A DNA stretch of 64,000 nucleotides from NCBI RefSeq assembly GCF_020544465.1, contig NZ_CP066126.1, positions 5,208,001-5,272,000 of the forward strand. Reading direction: 5' to 3'. Shown one piece after another: positions 16,474 to 24,817 of this stretch. The position numbers and the translations under genes were made by a program. Origin of the DNA: Chromobacterium rhizoryzae (GTDB lineage: Bacteria; Pseudomonadota; Gammaproteobacteria; Burkholderiales; Chromobacteriaceae). How positions within the stretch are numbered: the first letter of the stretch is position 1; each line of letters opens with the position of its first letter. The notes beneath the pieces are model-generated. The model saw only the letters and a list, made by a program, of their open reading frames with translations, searched no databases and was not told the origin of the DNA.

Positions 16474-16953
16474 ATGAAACCGCAGATACCCTTTATACTC
16501 GCCAGCCTCGTCGCCGGCGCCGCTCTGGCCGCGCCGCCGGAGCCCGCATGCCCGCCGATGGGCAACTTCGCCGGCCGGTCGTGGAAGATAGACCCGGCCA
16601 AGCGCGACGCCTTCATCGCCCAGCACCAGAAAGCGCTGCACGACAAGCTCAAGATACAGCCGGCGCAGGAAGCCGCCTGGCTGGCCTTCGCCAGCGCCAC
16701 CCGCCCCGGCCCGCCGCCGCCTTGCGAAAACGCGTCCACCGCGCCCGAGCGCATGGAGCAGCGCGTGCTGATGGCGCAGCGCCACCTGCTGAACCTGCAA
16801 AAACGGCTGGAAGCGCTCAAATCCTTCTACGGCCAGCTCACGCCCGAGCAGCAAAAAATCATGGACCAGGACAGCCCGCCGCTGATGGGCGGCCGAGGCC
16901 AGGGGCCGATGCGCAAACTGCAGGCCGGCCAAGGCAACGAGCCCCACAACTAA
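16474..16953 (+). CDS. Spy/CpxP-like periplasmic protein (LTxxQ), first copy
   Basis: This 159-residue exported protein has a signal peptide ending near ALA/APP. Basic and helical segments (DPAKRDAFIAQHQKALHDKLKIQPAQEAAW) precede LTPEQQKIMD, the LTxxQ motif of the Spy/CpxP family of periplasmic chaperones and envelope-stress inhibitors. Two extra cysteines (CPPM, PPCEN) are absent from the second copy. It is paralogous to the gene at 17279. Its stop TAA is fused to repeat copy C, which separates the pair. An exact chaperone role is inferred. Confidence 0.8.
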   Translation: MKPQIPFILASLVAGAALAAPPEPACPPMGNFAGRSWKIDPAKRDAFIAQHQKALHDKLKIQPAQEAAWLAFASATRPGPPPPCENASTAPERMEQRVLMAQRHLLNLQKRLEALKSFYGQLTPEQQKIMDQDSPPLMGGRGQGPMRKLQAGQGNEPHN

Positions 16954-17076
16954 GAAGCGGTTCAAAGCCTCGCGAGCAAGATCGGGGCAAGACCTTGCGG
17001 CTGAGAAAGCGGAAGGCACCCACGGCAGATGGGCAGGTCGCGTCTCACCAAGCACAGCAGGCTTTGAACAGACTCT
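16953..17076. repeat. Repeat family copy C (124 bp)
   Basis: The ends are AGAAGCGGTTCAAAGC (from 16953) and GCTTTGAACAGACTCT (to 17076). The internal GCGGCTGAGAAAGCGGA and CGTCTCACC blocks match copies B and D. The first base is the last base of the upstream stop codon. TAA borders both ends. Confidence 0.85.
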
Positions 17077-17278
17077 AAGCATCGCTTAATCGCCTCGCCG
17101 GCAGGACAGAACCTTAAGCAGCCGGCCCCCGACGACATCCCTCCGCGCATTGTTGCAAACTGCTAAGCCGGCCGGCCCGGTTAACACTCGATAACAAGCA
17201 CCGCCCTAGCCGCAACACTTGCCAGACATCCGTGGTCAATACTGGCTGCATGATCAACCTCGGTAGGAGTCTTCAATC

Positions 17279-17752
17279 ATGACCAAGCTGTTCAAGCCCA
17301 TGCTGATCGCCACGCTGCTGGCCGCCGGCGTTGCCGGTTCCGCGCTGGCCGCCGGCGAGGCCCCGACGCAAAGCCCGATGCCGATGATGGAAAAAGGCCG
17401 CCACATGGACCCGGCCCAGCGCGAAGCCATGGCCGCGCGCCACCTGCAAGGGCTGCACGATCAACTGAAGCTGCAGGCGAACCAGGAAGCCGCCTGGAAA
17501 ACCTTCGCCGCCTCGATGAAGCCGGGCGAACGGACGATGCCGCCCAAGCCCCAGGCCGGCGACACCGCGCCGCAGCGCATGGAGCGCATGCTGGACATGA
17601 TGAAACAACATCAGGACGCGATGCAGAAGCGCCTGGACGCGCTGAAAACCTTCTACGCCCAACTGACGCCGGAGCAACAGAAGGTGATGGACCAATGGCA
17701 CGGCCAGATGGGCCGCCGCATGAGTCCGATGGCCAAGCCGCAACCCAAGTAA
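17279..17752 (+). CDS. Spy/CpxP-like periplasmic protein (LTxxQ), second copy
   Basis: This 157-residue exported protein has a signal peptide ending near ALA/AGE. The mature Met-rich helical protein shares DPAQREAMAARHLQGLHDQLKLQANQEAAWKTF and KRLDALKTFYAQLTPEQQKVMDQ with the first copy. The LTPEQQ motif marks the Spy/CpxP family, whose members are induced by envelope stress or metals. Methionine richness could help bind metal or unfolded proteins, which is inference. GTAGGAG precedes the ATG. A strong terminator follows, so it ends its own unit. Confidence 0.82.
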   Translation: MTKLFKPMLIATLLAAGVAGSALAAGEAPTQSPMPMMEKGRHMDPAQREAMAARHLQGLHDQLKLQANQEAAWKTFAASMKPGERTMPPKPQAGDTAPQRMERMLDMMKQHQDAMQKRLDALKTFYAQLTPEQQKVMDQWHGQMGRRMSPMAKPQPK

Positions 17753-17771
17753 GCGCCGCGCGCCGGCCAAG

Positions 17772-17800
17772 AAAAACGGCAGCCTCCGGCTGCCGTTTTT
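17772..17800. terminator. Bidirectional terminator
   Basis: AAAAACGGCAGCC (17772-17784) pairs perfectly with GGCTGCCGTTTTT (17788-17800). Runs of A and T at the two stem bases make it functional in both directions, serving the Spy-like gene and the convergent YdcZ-like gene. Confidence 0.88.
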
Positions 17801-17825
17801 AGCATGTTGACTCCGCGCCCATCAC

Positions 17826-18293
17826 TCAAGCGCGTCCAAACCACTTGTCGCCGAAGTTAACCAACAACACCCCGCCCACCACCAGCGCCGCGCCCAGCAG
17901 CCGAGGCGCGTTCACCTCGCGCAGCGGCATCGCCAGCCAACCGAAACGGTCGAACATCAGGGATACGCACACCTGGCCGGCAATCACCAGGGACAGCATG
18001 GCCGCCACGCCCAGCCGCGGCGCCAGCAAGGTGGTGCCGAACACGAACATCGCCCCCATCGCGCCGCCCAGCAGCATCCACCACTCTACCCGGCCCAACT
18101 GCGCCAGATCCTGCCATTTCTGACCGGTGGCGACGGCCAGGCCGGCCAGACACAGGCTGCCCACGGAGAACGACACCAGCGCCGCCAGCAGCGTGCTATT
18201 GCCCAGCACGCCCTTGAGCTGGTTGTTGATGGCGGCCTGCAGCGGCACCACGACGCCGATGAGGAAAGCGAATAAAGGATAAATGGGGTTCAT
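17826..18293 (-). CDS. DMT-family transporter, YdcZ (DUF606) type
   Basis: This 155-residue membrane protein has five hydrophobic segments. MNPIYPLFAFLIGVVVPLQAAINNQLKGVLGN is the hallmark start of the DUF606/YdcZ half-size drug/metabolite transporters, and VIAGQVCVSLMFDRFGWLAMPLREV is the conserved middle. Such proteins work as dimers or with a partner; the substrate is unknown. It lies next to the Cys-cluster gene at 18338 on the same strand, 44 bases away, possibly in one transcript. Confidence 0.85.
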   Translation of the reverse strand: MNPIYPLFAFLIGVVVPLQAAINNQLKGVLGNSTLLAALVSFSVGSLCLAGLAVATGQKWQDLAQLGRVEWWMLLGGAMGAMFVFGTTLLAPRLGVAAMLSLVIAGQVCVSLMFDRFGWLAMPLREVNAPRLLGAALVVGGVLLVNFGDKWFGRA

Positions 18294-18337
18294 GACGATC
18301 CAGTCGAATCAACGGAGGGTTTCACGTGAAACAGCGT

Positions 18338-18745
18338 TCACGCCGCGGTGTTGCGATGGAAGGCGATCTTCTGCGGATTGTGGGTATACGCGCAAAAGCC
18401 CGGCTTGGGGCCCACCTTGGGATGGTTGCGGCAGGTATTGGGCCGCCGCTCGTAGATAGTGCACAAACGGGTCTTCTGATCCAGGTGCATGCAATCGCCG
18501 TTGGCGCGCCGCGCCAGCGTGAACAGCTCGCGCTTGAAATTGAAATGCTGGATCAGCCGCTGCTTTTCCAGGCGCTTGGCGATGTTCTTGATCGGCTCTT
18601 CCAACTCGAACTCGTCCACCACCCCCATGCGCACCAGATCGGGCAGCCGCACTTCCACCGGCATGGAACAGCAGCTGCCCATGCAGTCCTCGCATAAACC
18701 GTTCTTGTATTTGACCCAGGTGTCCAGGCGCTCGATGTCGGCCAC
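18338..18745 (-). CDS. YkgJ-family cysteine cluster protein
   Basis: This 135-residue protein has two clusters of cysteines: CEDCMGSCC near 18-26 and the later C at CMHLDQKTRLCTIYERRPNTCRNHP. This is the CxxCxxxCC pattern of the YkgJ family (putative zinc- or iron-chelating domain). The start is GTG at 18745 (MADIERLDTWVKYKNG), with GGGGAA upstream. The cellular role is unknown. Confidence 0.85.
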   Translation of the reverse strand: MADIERLDTWVKYKNGLCEDCMGSCCSMPVEVRLPDLVRMGVVDEFELEEPIKNIAKRLEKQRLIQHFNFKRELFTLARRANGDCMHLDQKTRLCTIYERRPNTCRNHPKVGPKPGFCAYTHNPQKIAFHRNTAA

Positions 18746-18810
18746 GTTTGATTCCCCGTGCTGCCGGCGTGGCCGGCGATCGTTTATTAAAGGATTGTTC
18801 CAAATAGGAA

Positions 18811-18840
18811 AAAAGGAAAGAGGCGCATTTTACGCGCCTC
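18811..18840 (-). terminator. Terminator downstream of rlhA
   Basis: GAGGCGC (18820-18826) pairs with GCGCCTC (18834-18840). On the minus strand the stem is followed by CTTTCCTTTTTT. It lies after the rlhA stop at 18894. Confidence 0.6.
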
Positions 18841-18893
18841 CCCGCCGCCGCCGCAATCGGCGCGCCGGCCGTTTCAGACCGGCAATCCAGCGC

Positions 18894-20873
18894 TCAAGAC
18901 TGTGGTCGCTGCTTGAAGAAGGTCAGGGGCGCGGTGTAGGGCACCTCGCTCGGCGGCGCCGCCTTCAGGATGTGCTTTTTCATCTTGCCCATCACATGCA
19001 TCTCGCAGGGCCGGCATTCGAACTTCAGCGTATAGGTCTCGTTGCCGGACTTCAGCGTCATCGGATCGGCGCGCACCTGGCCCATCACGCCCTTCACGCC
19101 CTTGGCCTGCTTCGGACACAGATTGAAGGAGAAGCGCAGGCAGTGCTTGGTGATCATCAGGCTGACCTCGCCCTCTTCCTCGTGCGCTTCGTAGGCGGCG
19201 TCGATGAGCTCCACCCCGTGCTTGCGGTAGAACTGCCAGGCCAGGTTGTTGTAGACATTGGCCAGATAGCTCAGCGTCTTTTCCGGATACGGCGCCGGCG
19301 GCTCCAGCGCCGCCTTGCGCGGCTGGCGCGGCCAGGCCTGCAAGCGCGCGGCCTCCAGCCGGGCGATGGCGTCGCGGCGCAGCGCGTTGATCGCCGAGGC
19401 CGGCGCGAACCACGGCTGGGACAGCTGCAGCGTCACCTCGTGGACGATGAACATGGTGTTGCCCAGCTTGCCCAGATTGTCACGCAGGCCGGCCAGCGCC
19501 TTGTCGGCGTCCTTGGCCGGCTCCAGCGCCAGCGGGCTACAGGCGGAGGTGCTGACGCCGTCCTCGTCGGTAACGCTCAGTTCCAGGCCCTCGGCGTTTT
19601 CGCTCAGCGTCATCCACACGCCCACCTTGCGTTCGGCGGACTTCTTCAGCAGCGCCAGTTCCCAGGCGTGGTCGCGGTTGCGGCTGATGTCCACGCCCGG
19701 CTTGAGGCCGGCCAGCACCGAAACGTCGTTGGGAAACACCCGCCACAACAGCTCGCCGTCCGCGGTCTTGCCCACTTGCTGCACGGTGTTGGCCTGCACG
19801 CCCACCACTTCGCGCTTCTTCATGAAGTTGATGCCGTCGCCGTTGCTCATGGTTTCGCCGGTGGCGATCTCCAGCCAGTCCGGGCCCACCTTGCTGACCA
19901 CGCCCAGGCCGACGCCGACGAATTTGGGCGAATCGAAGGCGCCGATGTCGATCTTGCGGCCGGTGGCGAAGTAGTCGGTGCCGCCGCGGTGGAAGGTCTT
20001 GTCCGGGTCCGGCGCAAAGAAGATCTCGCTGTCGCCGCTGGAGGCGCGCGCCAGCTCCGGCCGCCGCTCGATGATCTCGTCCAGCAGCAGCCGGTAATGG
20101 GCGGTGATGTTCTTCACATAGGACACGTCCTTGTAGCGGCCCTCGATCTTCAAGGAACGCACGCCGGCGTCCAGCAAGGCCTCCAGATTGGCGCTCTGGT
20201 TGTTGTCCTTCATCGACAGCAAATGCTTGTCGAAAGCCACCACGCCGCCGTCCTTGTCGGTCAGCGTGTACGGCAGCCTACAGGCTTGCGAACAGTCGCC
20301 GCGGTTGGCGCTGCGGCCGTTGTCGGCGTGGCTGATATAGCACTGGCCGGAGAAGGCCACGCACAGCGCGCCGTGGATGAAGTATTCGATGGTGGCGTCT
20401 TCGCCCACCGCATCCGCCGCCTTGCGGATTTGCGGAATGGTCAGCTCGCGGGCCAGCACCACCTGGGAGAAGCCGGCGTCGGACAGGAAACGCGCTTTTT
20501 CCGGCGTGCGGATGTCGCATTGGGTGGACGCGTGCAGCTGGATAGGCGGCAGATCCAGTTCCAGGATGCCCATATCCTGGATGATCAGCGCGTCCACGCC
20601 GGCGTCGTACAACTGCCAGATCAGCTTGCGCGCCGGCTCCAGCTCGGCGTCGTGCAAGATGGTGTTGAGCGTGGCGAAGATGCGCGCGTGGTAGCGGTGG
20701 GCAAACGCGGTCAGGCCGGCGATGTCCTCCACGCTATTACAGGCGTTGTGGCGCGCGCCGAAGCTGGGCCCGCCGATGTACACCGCGTCGGCGCCGTGCA
20801 AGATGGCCTCGCGGCCGATTTCGGCGGTCTTGGCGGGCGATAGCAACTCGATCTGGTGCGACAACAGGCTCAT
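18894..20873 (-). CDS. rlhA: U32 family protein, 23S rRNA 5-hydroxycytidine synthase RlhA
   Basis: This 659-residue protein matches the long U32 proteins represented by E. coli RlhA (YdcP), which is required for 5-hydroxylation of C2501 in 23S rRNA. The N-terminal U32 domain includes IELLSPAKTAEIGREAILHGADAVYIGGPSFGAR and the signature region SGQCYISHADNGRSANRGDCSQACRLPY with clustered cysteines (probable Fe-S ligands). The C-terminal extension includes NLCPKQAKGV and KFECRPCEMHVMGKM, adding more cysteines. The start at 20873 has AGGAAACGCC just upstream. The ATG at 20888 has no ribosome site. Confidence 0.88.
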   Translation of the reverse strand: MSLLSHQIELLSPAKTAEIGREAILHGADAVYIGGPSFGARHNACNSVEDIAGLTAFAHRYHARIFATLNTILHDAELEPARKLIWQLYDAGVDALIIQDMGILELDLPPIQLHASTQCDIRTPEKARFLSDAGFSQVVLARELTIPQIRKAADAVGEDATIEYFIHGALCVAFSGQCYISHADNGRSANRGDCSQACRLPYTLTDKDGGVVAFDKHLLSMKDNNQSANLEALLDAGVRSLKIEGRYKDVSYVKNITAHYRLLLDEIIERRPELARASSGDSEIFFAPDPDKTFHRGGTDYFATGRKIDIGAFDSPKFVGVGLGVVSKVGPDWLEIATGETMSNGDGINFMKKREVVGVQANTVQQVGKTADGELLWRVFPNDVSVLAGLKPGVDISRNRDHAWELALLKKSAERKVGVWMTLSENAEGLELSVTDEDGVSTSACSPLALEPAKDADKALAGLRDNLGKLGNTMFIVHEVTLQLSQPWFAPASAINALRRDAIARLEAARLQAWPRQPRKAALEPPAPYPEKTLSYLANVYNNLAWQFYRKHGVELIDAAYEAHEEEGEVSLMITKHCLRFSFNLCPKQAKGVKGVMGQVRADPMTLKSGNETYTLKFECRPCEMHVMGKMKKHILKAAPPSEVPYTAPLTFFKQRPQS

Positions 20874-21098
20874 GGCGTTTCCTGACATTTAGTATAGGTG
20901 GCCGCGTCGGGCGATGGCGGCCGCAAAGGGGCGGAATTATAACGGAATCATGGAGTTATAGGTAGAATTTTGCAGCAGCGGCTTTTAAGTTAAACCCCCA
21001 GGTTCACGGCCTTGCCATGCCGCCGTCACATGCCGCGACTACACCTCCAAATAGTCAAAATCGGTTTTATGCATGTAAAAACCAATTCGGAGAGCGTC

Positions 21099-22796
21099 AT
21101 GTTCAACCGCCTGACCATCGCCCAGCGCCTAAGCGCGCTCGTCGCGGCCCTGCTGGCCATCACCATCCTGATCAGCCTGTTTGGCCAACATGCGCAAAAA
21201 GGCATACTCGACGACTTCGCCACCACCTACAACGACCGGGTGGTCTGCCTGAAGCAGCTGAAAACCGTGGCCGACAGCTACGCGGTGGGCATTGTGGACG
21301 GCGCGCACAAGCTGCATGCCGGCGCCATCGACGCCGCCGGTTTTCTAGGCGGCATCGACGCCGCGCAGGCGGCGCTGAAAAAACAATGGGGCGATTACCG
21401 CGCCACCTATCTGACCGCCGAGGAAAAAACCCTGGCCGACCAGGCCGAGGCGGCGATGCGTCAGGCCGACGCCAGCGTGGCGCGGCTCAAAAGCCTGGCC
21501 CAGTCCGGGGACCGCGCCGCGATGCAACTCTTCCTGGACAAGGAAATGTACCCGGCCATCGATCCCATCGCCAACCGCATCGCCGCGCTGATCGACTTGC
21601 AGCTGCGGGTGGCGGCGGAAGAGTTCGCCAAGGCGCAGGAACGCGCCGCCGCCAGCCGCGCCGTCGCCATCGCGCTCTTGATCTGCGGCGTGGCGCTGGG
21701 CGCCGTGCTGTCGCTGATCATCATCCGCTCGCTGATGGCCGAGCTGGGCGGCGAGCCGCGCGACGTGGTGGCGCTGACCGAACGCATCGCCAACGGCGAC
21801 CTCAGCCAAAGACTGCAGGTCAAGGCGGGCGATCAGCACAGCGTGATCGCCTCCATGGCGCGGATGCAGAGCGGCTTGATCCGCATGGTGCGCGCCATGC
21901 AGCAGATCATCAGCCAGCTGAGCGCCAACGCCACCGAGCTGGCGGCGGCGGCGGAGCAGGTGGCCGCCAGCGCGGAGGAACAGACTCGCGCCGCCTCGTC
22001 GATGTCGGCGTCGGTGGAACAGTTGTCGGTCAGCATCTGCTCGGTGGACGACAACACCACGGACGTGGCCACCGAATCCGTCTCCACCGGCGAACTGGCC
22101 ACCCGCGGCGAATCCATCATCGACCAGACCCTGCACACCATAGAATCGGTGGCCGACATGGCGCGCGCCTCGCAAGACCAGGCCGACCTGATGAGCAGCC
22201 GCTCGCAGCAGATCGCCAACGTGATCCAGGTGATACGCGACGTGGCGGACCAGACCAATCTGCTGGCGCTGAACGCCGCCATTGAGGCCGCGCGCGCCGG
22301 CGAACAGGGCCGCGGCTTCGCCGTGGTGGCCGACGAAGTGCGCAAACTGTCCGAGCGCACCGCCCAATCCACCTCCGAAATCGGCGCCAGCATCCGCGAA
22401 ATGCTGGATAGCAGCGCCCACGTGGTGCAGAACATCCACCACACCGTGGACCATATGGAAGTGGGGCTGCAACAGGCCAGCGACGCGCGCGCCGCCATCA
22501 CCGGCATCAACGACAAGGTGGCCAGGGTCAAGCAATCGCTGAGCGCGATCTCGGTGTCCCTGCACGAACAGCAGGCCGCCGGCACCGGCATCGCCGCCAA
22601 TGTGGAGAAAGTGGCGCAGATGTCCGAGGAAACCAGCGCCGCCGCCAGCCAGACCGCGGACTCCGCCAGCCAGATGGAACAGATGTCGCACGAGCTGCAA
22701 TCCAGCATCAACTACTTCACCCTGCCTCAGGCCGGTCAAAGCCAGGGCGGCGAAACGCCGCTGCAGACCGGCCATTCGCTGGCGGCCGCCGGCTGA
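21099..22796 (+). CDS. Methyl-accepting chemotaxis protein
   Basis: This 565-residue transmembrane chemoreceptor has TM1 at about 11-28, then a periplasmic four-helix-bundle sensor of about 155 residues (4HB_MCP type; DDFATTYNDRVVCLKQLKTVADSYAVGIVDGAHKL is its typical start). TM2 lies near 188-211, then HAMP (ELGGEPRDVVALTERIANGDLSQRL) and the signalling domain. The hairpin tip DQTNLLALNAAIEAARAGEQGRGFAVVADEVRKLSERT is intact. No C-terminal NWETF-like CheR tether is present. GGAG stands 6 nt before the ATG at 21099; the upstream extension is not coding. The ligand is unknown. A strong terminator follows. Confidence 0.95.
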   Translation: MFNRLTIAQRLSALVAALLAITILISLFGQHAQKGILDDFATTYNDRVVCLKQLKTVADSYAVGIVDGAHKLHAGAIDAAGFLGGIDAAQAALKKQWGDYRATYLTAEEKTLADQAEAAMRQADASVARLKSLAQSGDRAAMQLFLDKEMYPAIDPIANRIAALIDLQLRVAAEEFAKAQERAAASRAVAIALLICGVALGAVLSLIIIRSLMAELGGEPRDVVALTERIANGDLSQRLQVKAGDQHSVIASMARMQSGLIRMVRAMQQIISQLSANATELAAAAEQVAASAEEQTRAASSMSASVEQLSVSICSVDDNTTDVATESVSTGELATRGESIIDQTLHTIESVADMARASQDQADLMSSRSQQIANVIQVIRDVADQTNLLALNAAIEAARAGEQGRGFAVVADEVRKLSERTAQSTSEIGASIREMLDSSAHVVQNIHHTVDHMEVGLQQASDARAAITGINDKVARVKQSLSAISVSLHEQQAAGTGIAANVEKVAQMSEETSAAASQTADSASQMEQMSHELQSSINYFTLPQAGQSQGGETPLQTGHSLAAAG

Positions 22797-22824
22797 AGCG
22801 CCGCTTACCTCCTCTCCGCACTTG

Positions 22825-22850
22825 GCCTGGCGCTTGCCAGGCTTTTTTTT
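22825..22850 (+). terminator. Intrinsic terminator of the chemoreceptor gene
   Basis: GCCTGGC (22825-22831), loop GCTT, GCCAGGC (22836-22842), then eight Ts. Confidence 0.92.
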
Positions 22851-23243
22851 AGTCTGGCAATGGCCGGTGGCCTATGGGTCAGCCGGAGCCGGACTTGGCC
22901 TCAAGGTCATGCTGCATAGCAGCAATGTCGACAAGCGAACATTCTCCGCGCCCACACACGCTATCGCGACTGAAAACGCATAGTCTCCACGGCCAATCAT
23001 TCGTTGGCGCTCCAAATTTCGTTCGTAAAAACAAAAAGCAGATGCCTTTCATTCGCATTCAGCGTCCATCTGACGTCAAATAACGGCTACTTCCAGCAAA
23101 CCCATGTGCATGGCAGCATTGCAACAATATGACGAATTATTTTGCAATACCAATGAGATACCAATTGAGAACCAGTAAAAGACCAGATAGTTTTAGCGCA
23201 GGACATCCGCCAGAGGTGTCGCCACGTGATTGGAGTGACTGAA
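22851..23243. other. Gene-free 393-base region before the porin gene
   Basis: No convincing ORF is present; a 69-codon frame at 22874 has no homology I recognise. GC content falls sharply toward the porin promoter. The region holds the tandem ATACCAAT element at 23147-23169 and a candidate promoter at 23165-23193. Confidence 0.6.
23147..23193 (+). promoter_or_regulatory. Porin promoter with adjacent direct repeats
   Basis: TTGAGA (23165-23170) and TAGTTT (23188-23193) are 17 nt apart. Directly upstream and partly overlapping are abutting direct repeats ATACCAATGAG (23147-23157) and ATACCAATTGAG (23158-23169), as expected for an activator binding next to the -35 box. The regulator is unknown. 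Confidence 0.45.
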
Positions 23244-24626
23244 ATGCCTAAGCCGACCAAGCTTGCCCTACTGCTGTTGACCGCCTTGCCCTGTGTCGTC
23301 ATGGCGGCGGAAGACTCGATTCCGACCAACGACACCTCGCCCACCCAGGGCGCGCCGTCCACCTTCGAACCGGTGGACGTCTACGACTTGATCACCAAGT
23401 CCGAAACCACCGTCAGCGCCATCTATTACGGCCGCAACCGCCAGGCGGACTGGCCGGCCCCGCCCAATGGCAAGAACCGCGACGACATCACCGTCAACGC
23501 GCTCAACCTGGGCCTGAACTTCCGTTCCGGCTACGCCTGGAACAAGCTGGGCTTCGACGCCGCCGCCCACGCCGCCATCCGCCTGGACAGCGGCAAAGGC
23601 TGGTCGGAAGTGCTGAATCACGACGTCAACGACAGCTCCCAGCCCGGCGGCGTGGACAAGAGCGCCGCGGTCTTGAGCCAGGCGGCGCTGAAATTCCGCC
23701 AGCACGAGGACGGCCAGGGCTTCTCCGCCCGCGCCGGCTACACCCCGATAGGCATCGGCACCCTGGGCACCTCCGGCGGCCTGCAATCCCACGCCTACCG
23801 CGGCGTGGAAATGAAATACAAGTTCGGCGACTTCGAAGTGGGCTACGGCTGGGCCGACCAGTTCCGCAACGAATGGGACACCCGCTTCCGCGACATGAGC
23901 AACTCCTGGGAACAGGGCCGCAGCAACGGCAGCGCCGCCAAGCGCGTCGACTACGTCAACAGCCTGGGCTTCCGCTACGCGCCCAAGAACGGCTTCGTCG
24001 ACGTCGGCGTAGGCGAAGGCAAGGACTACCGCCGCAACGCCCAGATCGCCGGCTCCTACTCCTGGCAGCTCAACGGCGACGACAAGCTGACCGCCACCGG
24101 CTACTACTTCACCGGCAAGTACCAGACCCAGCTCTCCGGCATCCAGAACCCCAAGAACGAATACCACGCCAGCGGCAGCGTCAGCTACGCCACCAACGGC
24201 TGGACGCTGATGGGCGGCCTGGGCTACACCAAGGCCCCGGACTCCGGCGAACTGAACTTCCGCATGACGCCGTGGGGCAATAGCGACAACCGCAACTTCA
24301 TCCAGACCTGGGGCCAGCTGGACGACTTCGTCTGGGACGGCACCACCGTCTACAAGCTGGGCGTCAACTACGACCTGGCCAAGGTGGGCGTGCCTGGCCT
24401 GACCGTGGGCCTGTCCGGCAACTACGCCACCGGAATGAAAAACCCGGGCAAGGCGGATACCAAGGCGCACGAGGTGGACTTCAGCATCGGCTACAGCGTG
24501 CAAAGCGGCATGTTCAAGGGCGCCAGCATCGGCGTCTACCCGGCCTGGCTGCGCACCGACGGCTTCTACGGCAAATCCGACCGCAACGACGTCAAGGTGA
24601 TCGCTTCCTACAGCAAGACCTTCTGA
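23244..24626 (+). CDS. OprD-family outer-membrane porin (chitoporin-like)
   Basis: This 460-residue protein has a signal peptide (cleavage near VVMA/AED) and alternating beta-strand sequence ending in a C-terminal aromatic residue (YSKTF), as outer-membrane barrels do. The family marks VSAIYYGRNRQADW, SHAYRGVEMKYKFGDFEVGYGWADQFRNEWD and repeated G-Y/F strands fit the OprD/ChiP porins that take up substrates such as basic amino acids or chitooligosaccharides. The neighbouring sugar ABC transporter and beta-N-acetylhexosaminidase favour chitooligosaccharides. I start at ATG 23244 (GGAG 8 nt upstream) rather than GTG 23226. Confidence 0.85.
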   Translation: MPKPTKLALLLLTALPCVVMAAEDSIPTNDTSPTQGAPSTFEPVDVYDLITKSETTVSAIYYGRNRQADWPAPPNGKNRDDITVNALNLGLNFRSGYAWNKLGFDAAAHAAIRLDSGKGWSEVLNHDVNDSSQPGGVDKSAAVLSQAALKFRQHEDGQGFSARAGYTPIGIGTLGTSGGLQSHAYRGVEMKYKFGDFEVGYGWADQFRNEWDTRFRDMSNSWEQGRSNGSAAKRVDYVNSLGFRYAPKNGFVDVGVGEGKDYRRNAQIAGSYSWQLNGDDKLTATGYYFTGKYQTQLSGIQNPKNEYHASGSVSYATNGWTLMGGLGYTKAPDSGELNFRMTPWGNSDNRNFIQTWGQLDDFVWDGTTVYKLGVNYDLAKVGVPGLTVGLSGNYATGMKNPGKADTKAHEVDFSIGYSVQSGMFKGASIGVYPAWLRTDGFYGKSDRNDVKVIASYSKTF

Positions 24627-24676
24627 TCCGCGCGGCCGGCCGGGGCCCTTCCTCCCCCGTCCGGCCGTCGGCTCAC

Positions 24677-24721
24677 TGGCATTGAACTGGTCTCGCTTTC
24701 ATTGACACCACTTCAATGCCA
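24677..24721. promoter_or_regulatory. CATTGA operator array before the sugar-binding gene
   Basis: TGGCATTGAA (24677-24686) and TTCAATGCCA (24712-24721) form a perfect 10-bp inverted repeat. Inside it CATTGA (24700-24705) pairs with TCAATG (24713-24718). Three half-sites therefore lie within 45 bp, one overlapping a TTGACA -35-like hexamer (24702-24707). This arrangement suggests a repressor of the uptake operon. The repressor gene is not in the window. Confidence 0.5.
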
Positions 24722-24817
24722 CAATGCGGAAAAACGCCAATCAAATGGCATAACAACACAGCAAGTCCGCCGTCAGACTGGCCGCCCGCCAGCGCCGGCC
24801 TCCAAGGAGAAACCATC

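Noticed and set aside
22874..23083. 69-codon frame upstream of the porin
   Set aside because: No homology, ribosome site or coding bias; lies in the regulatory gap.
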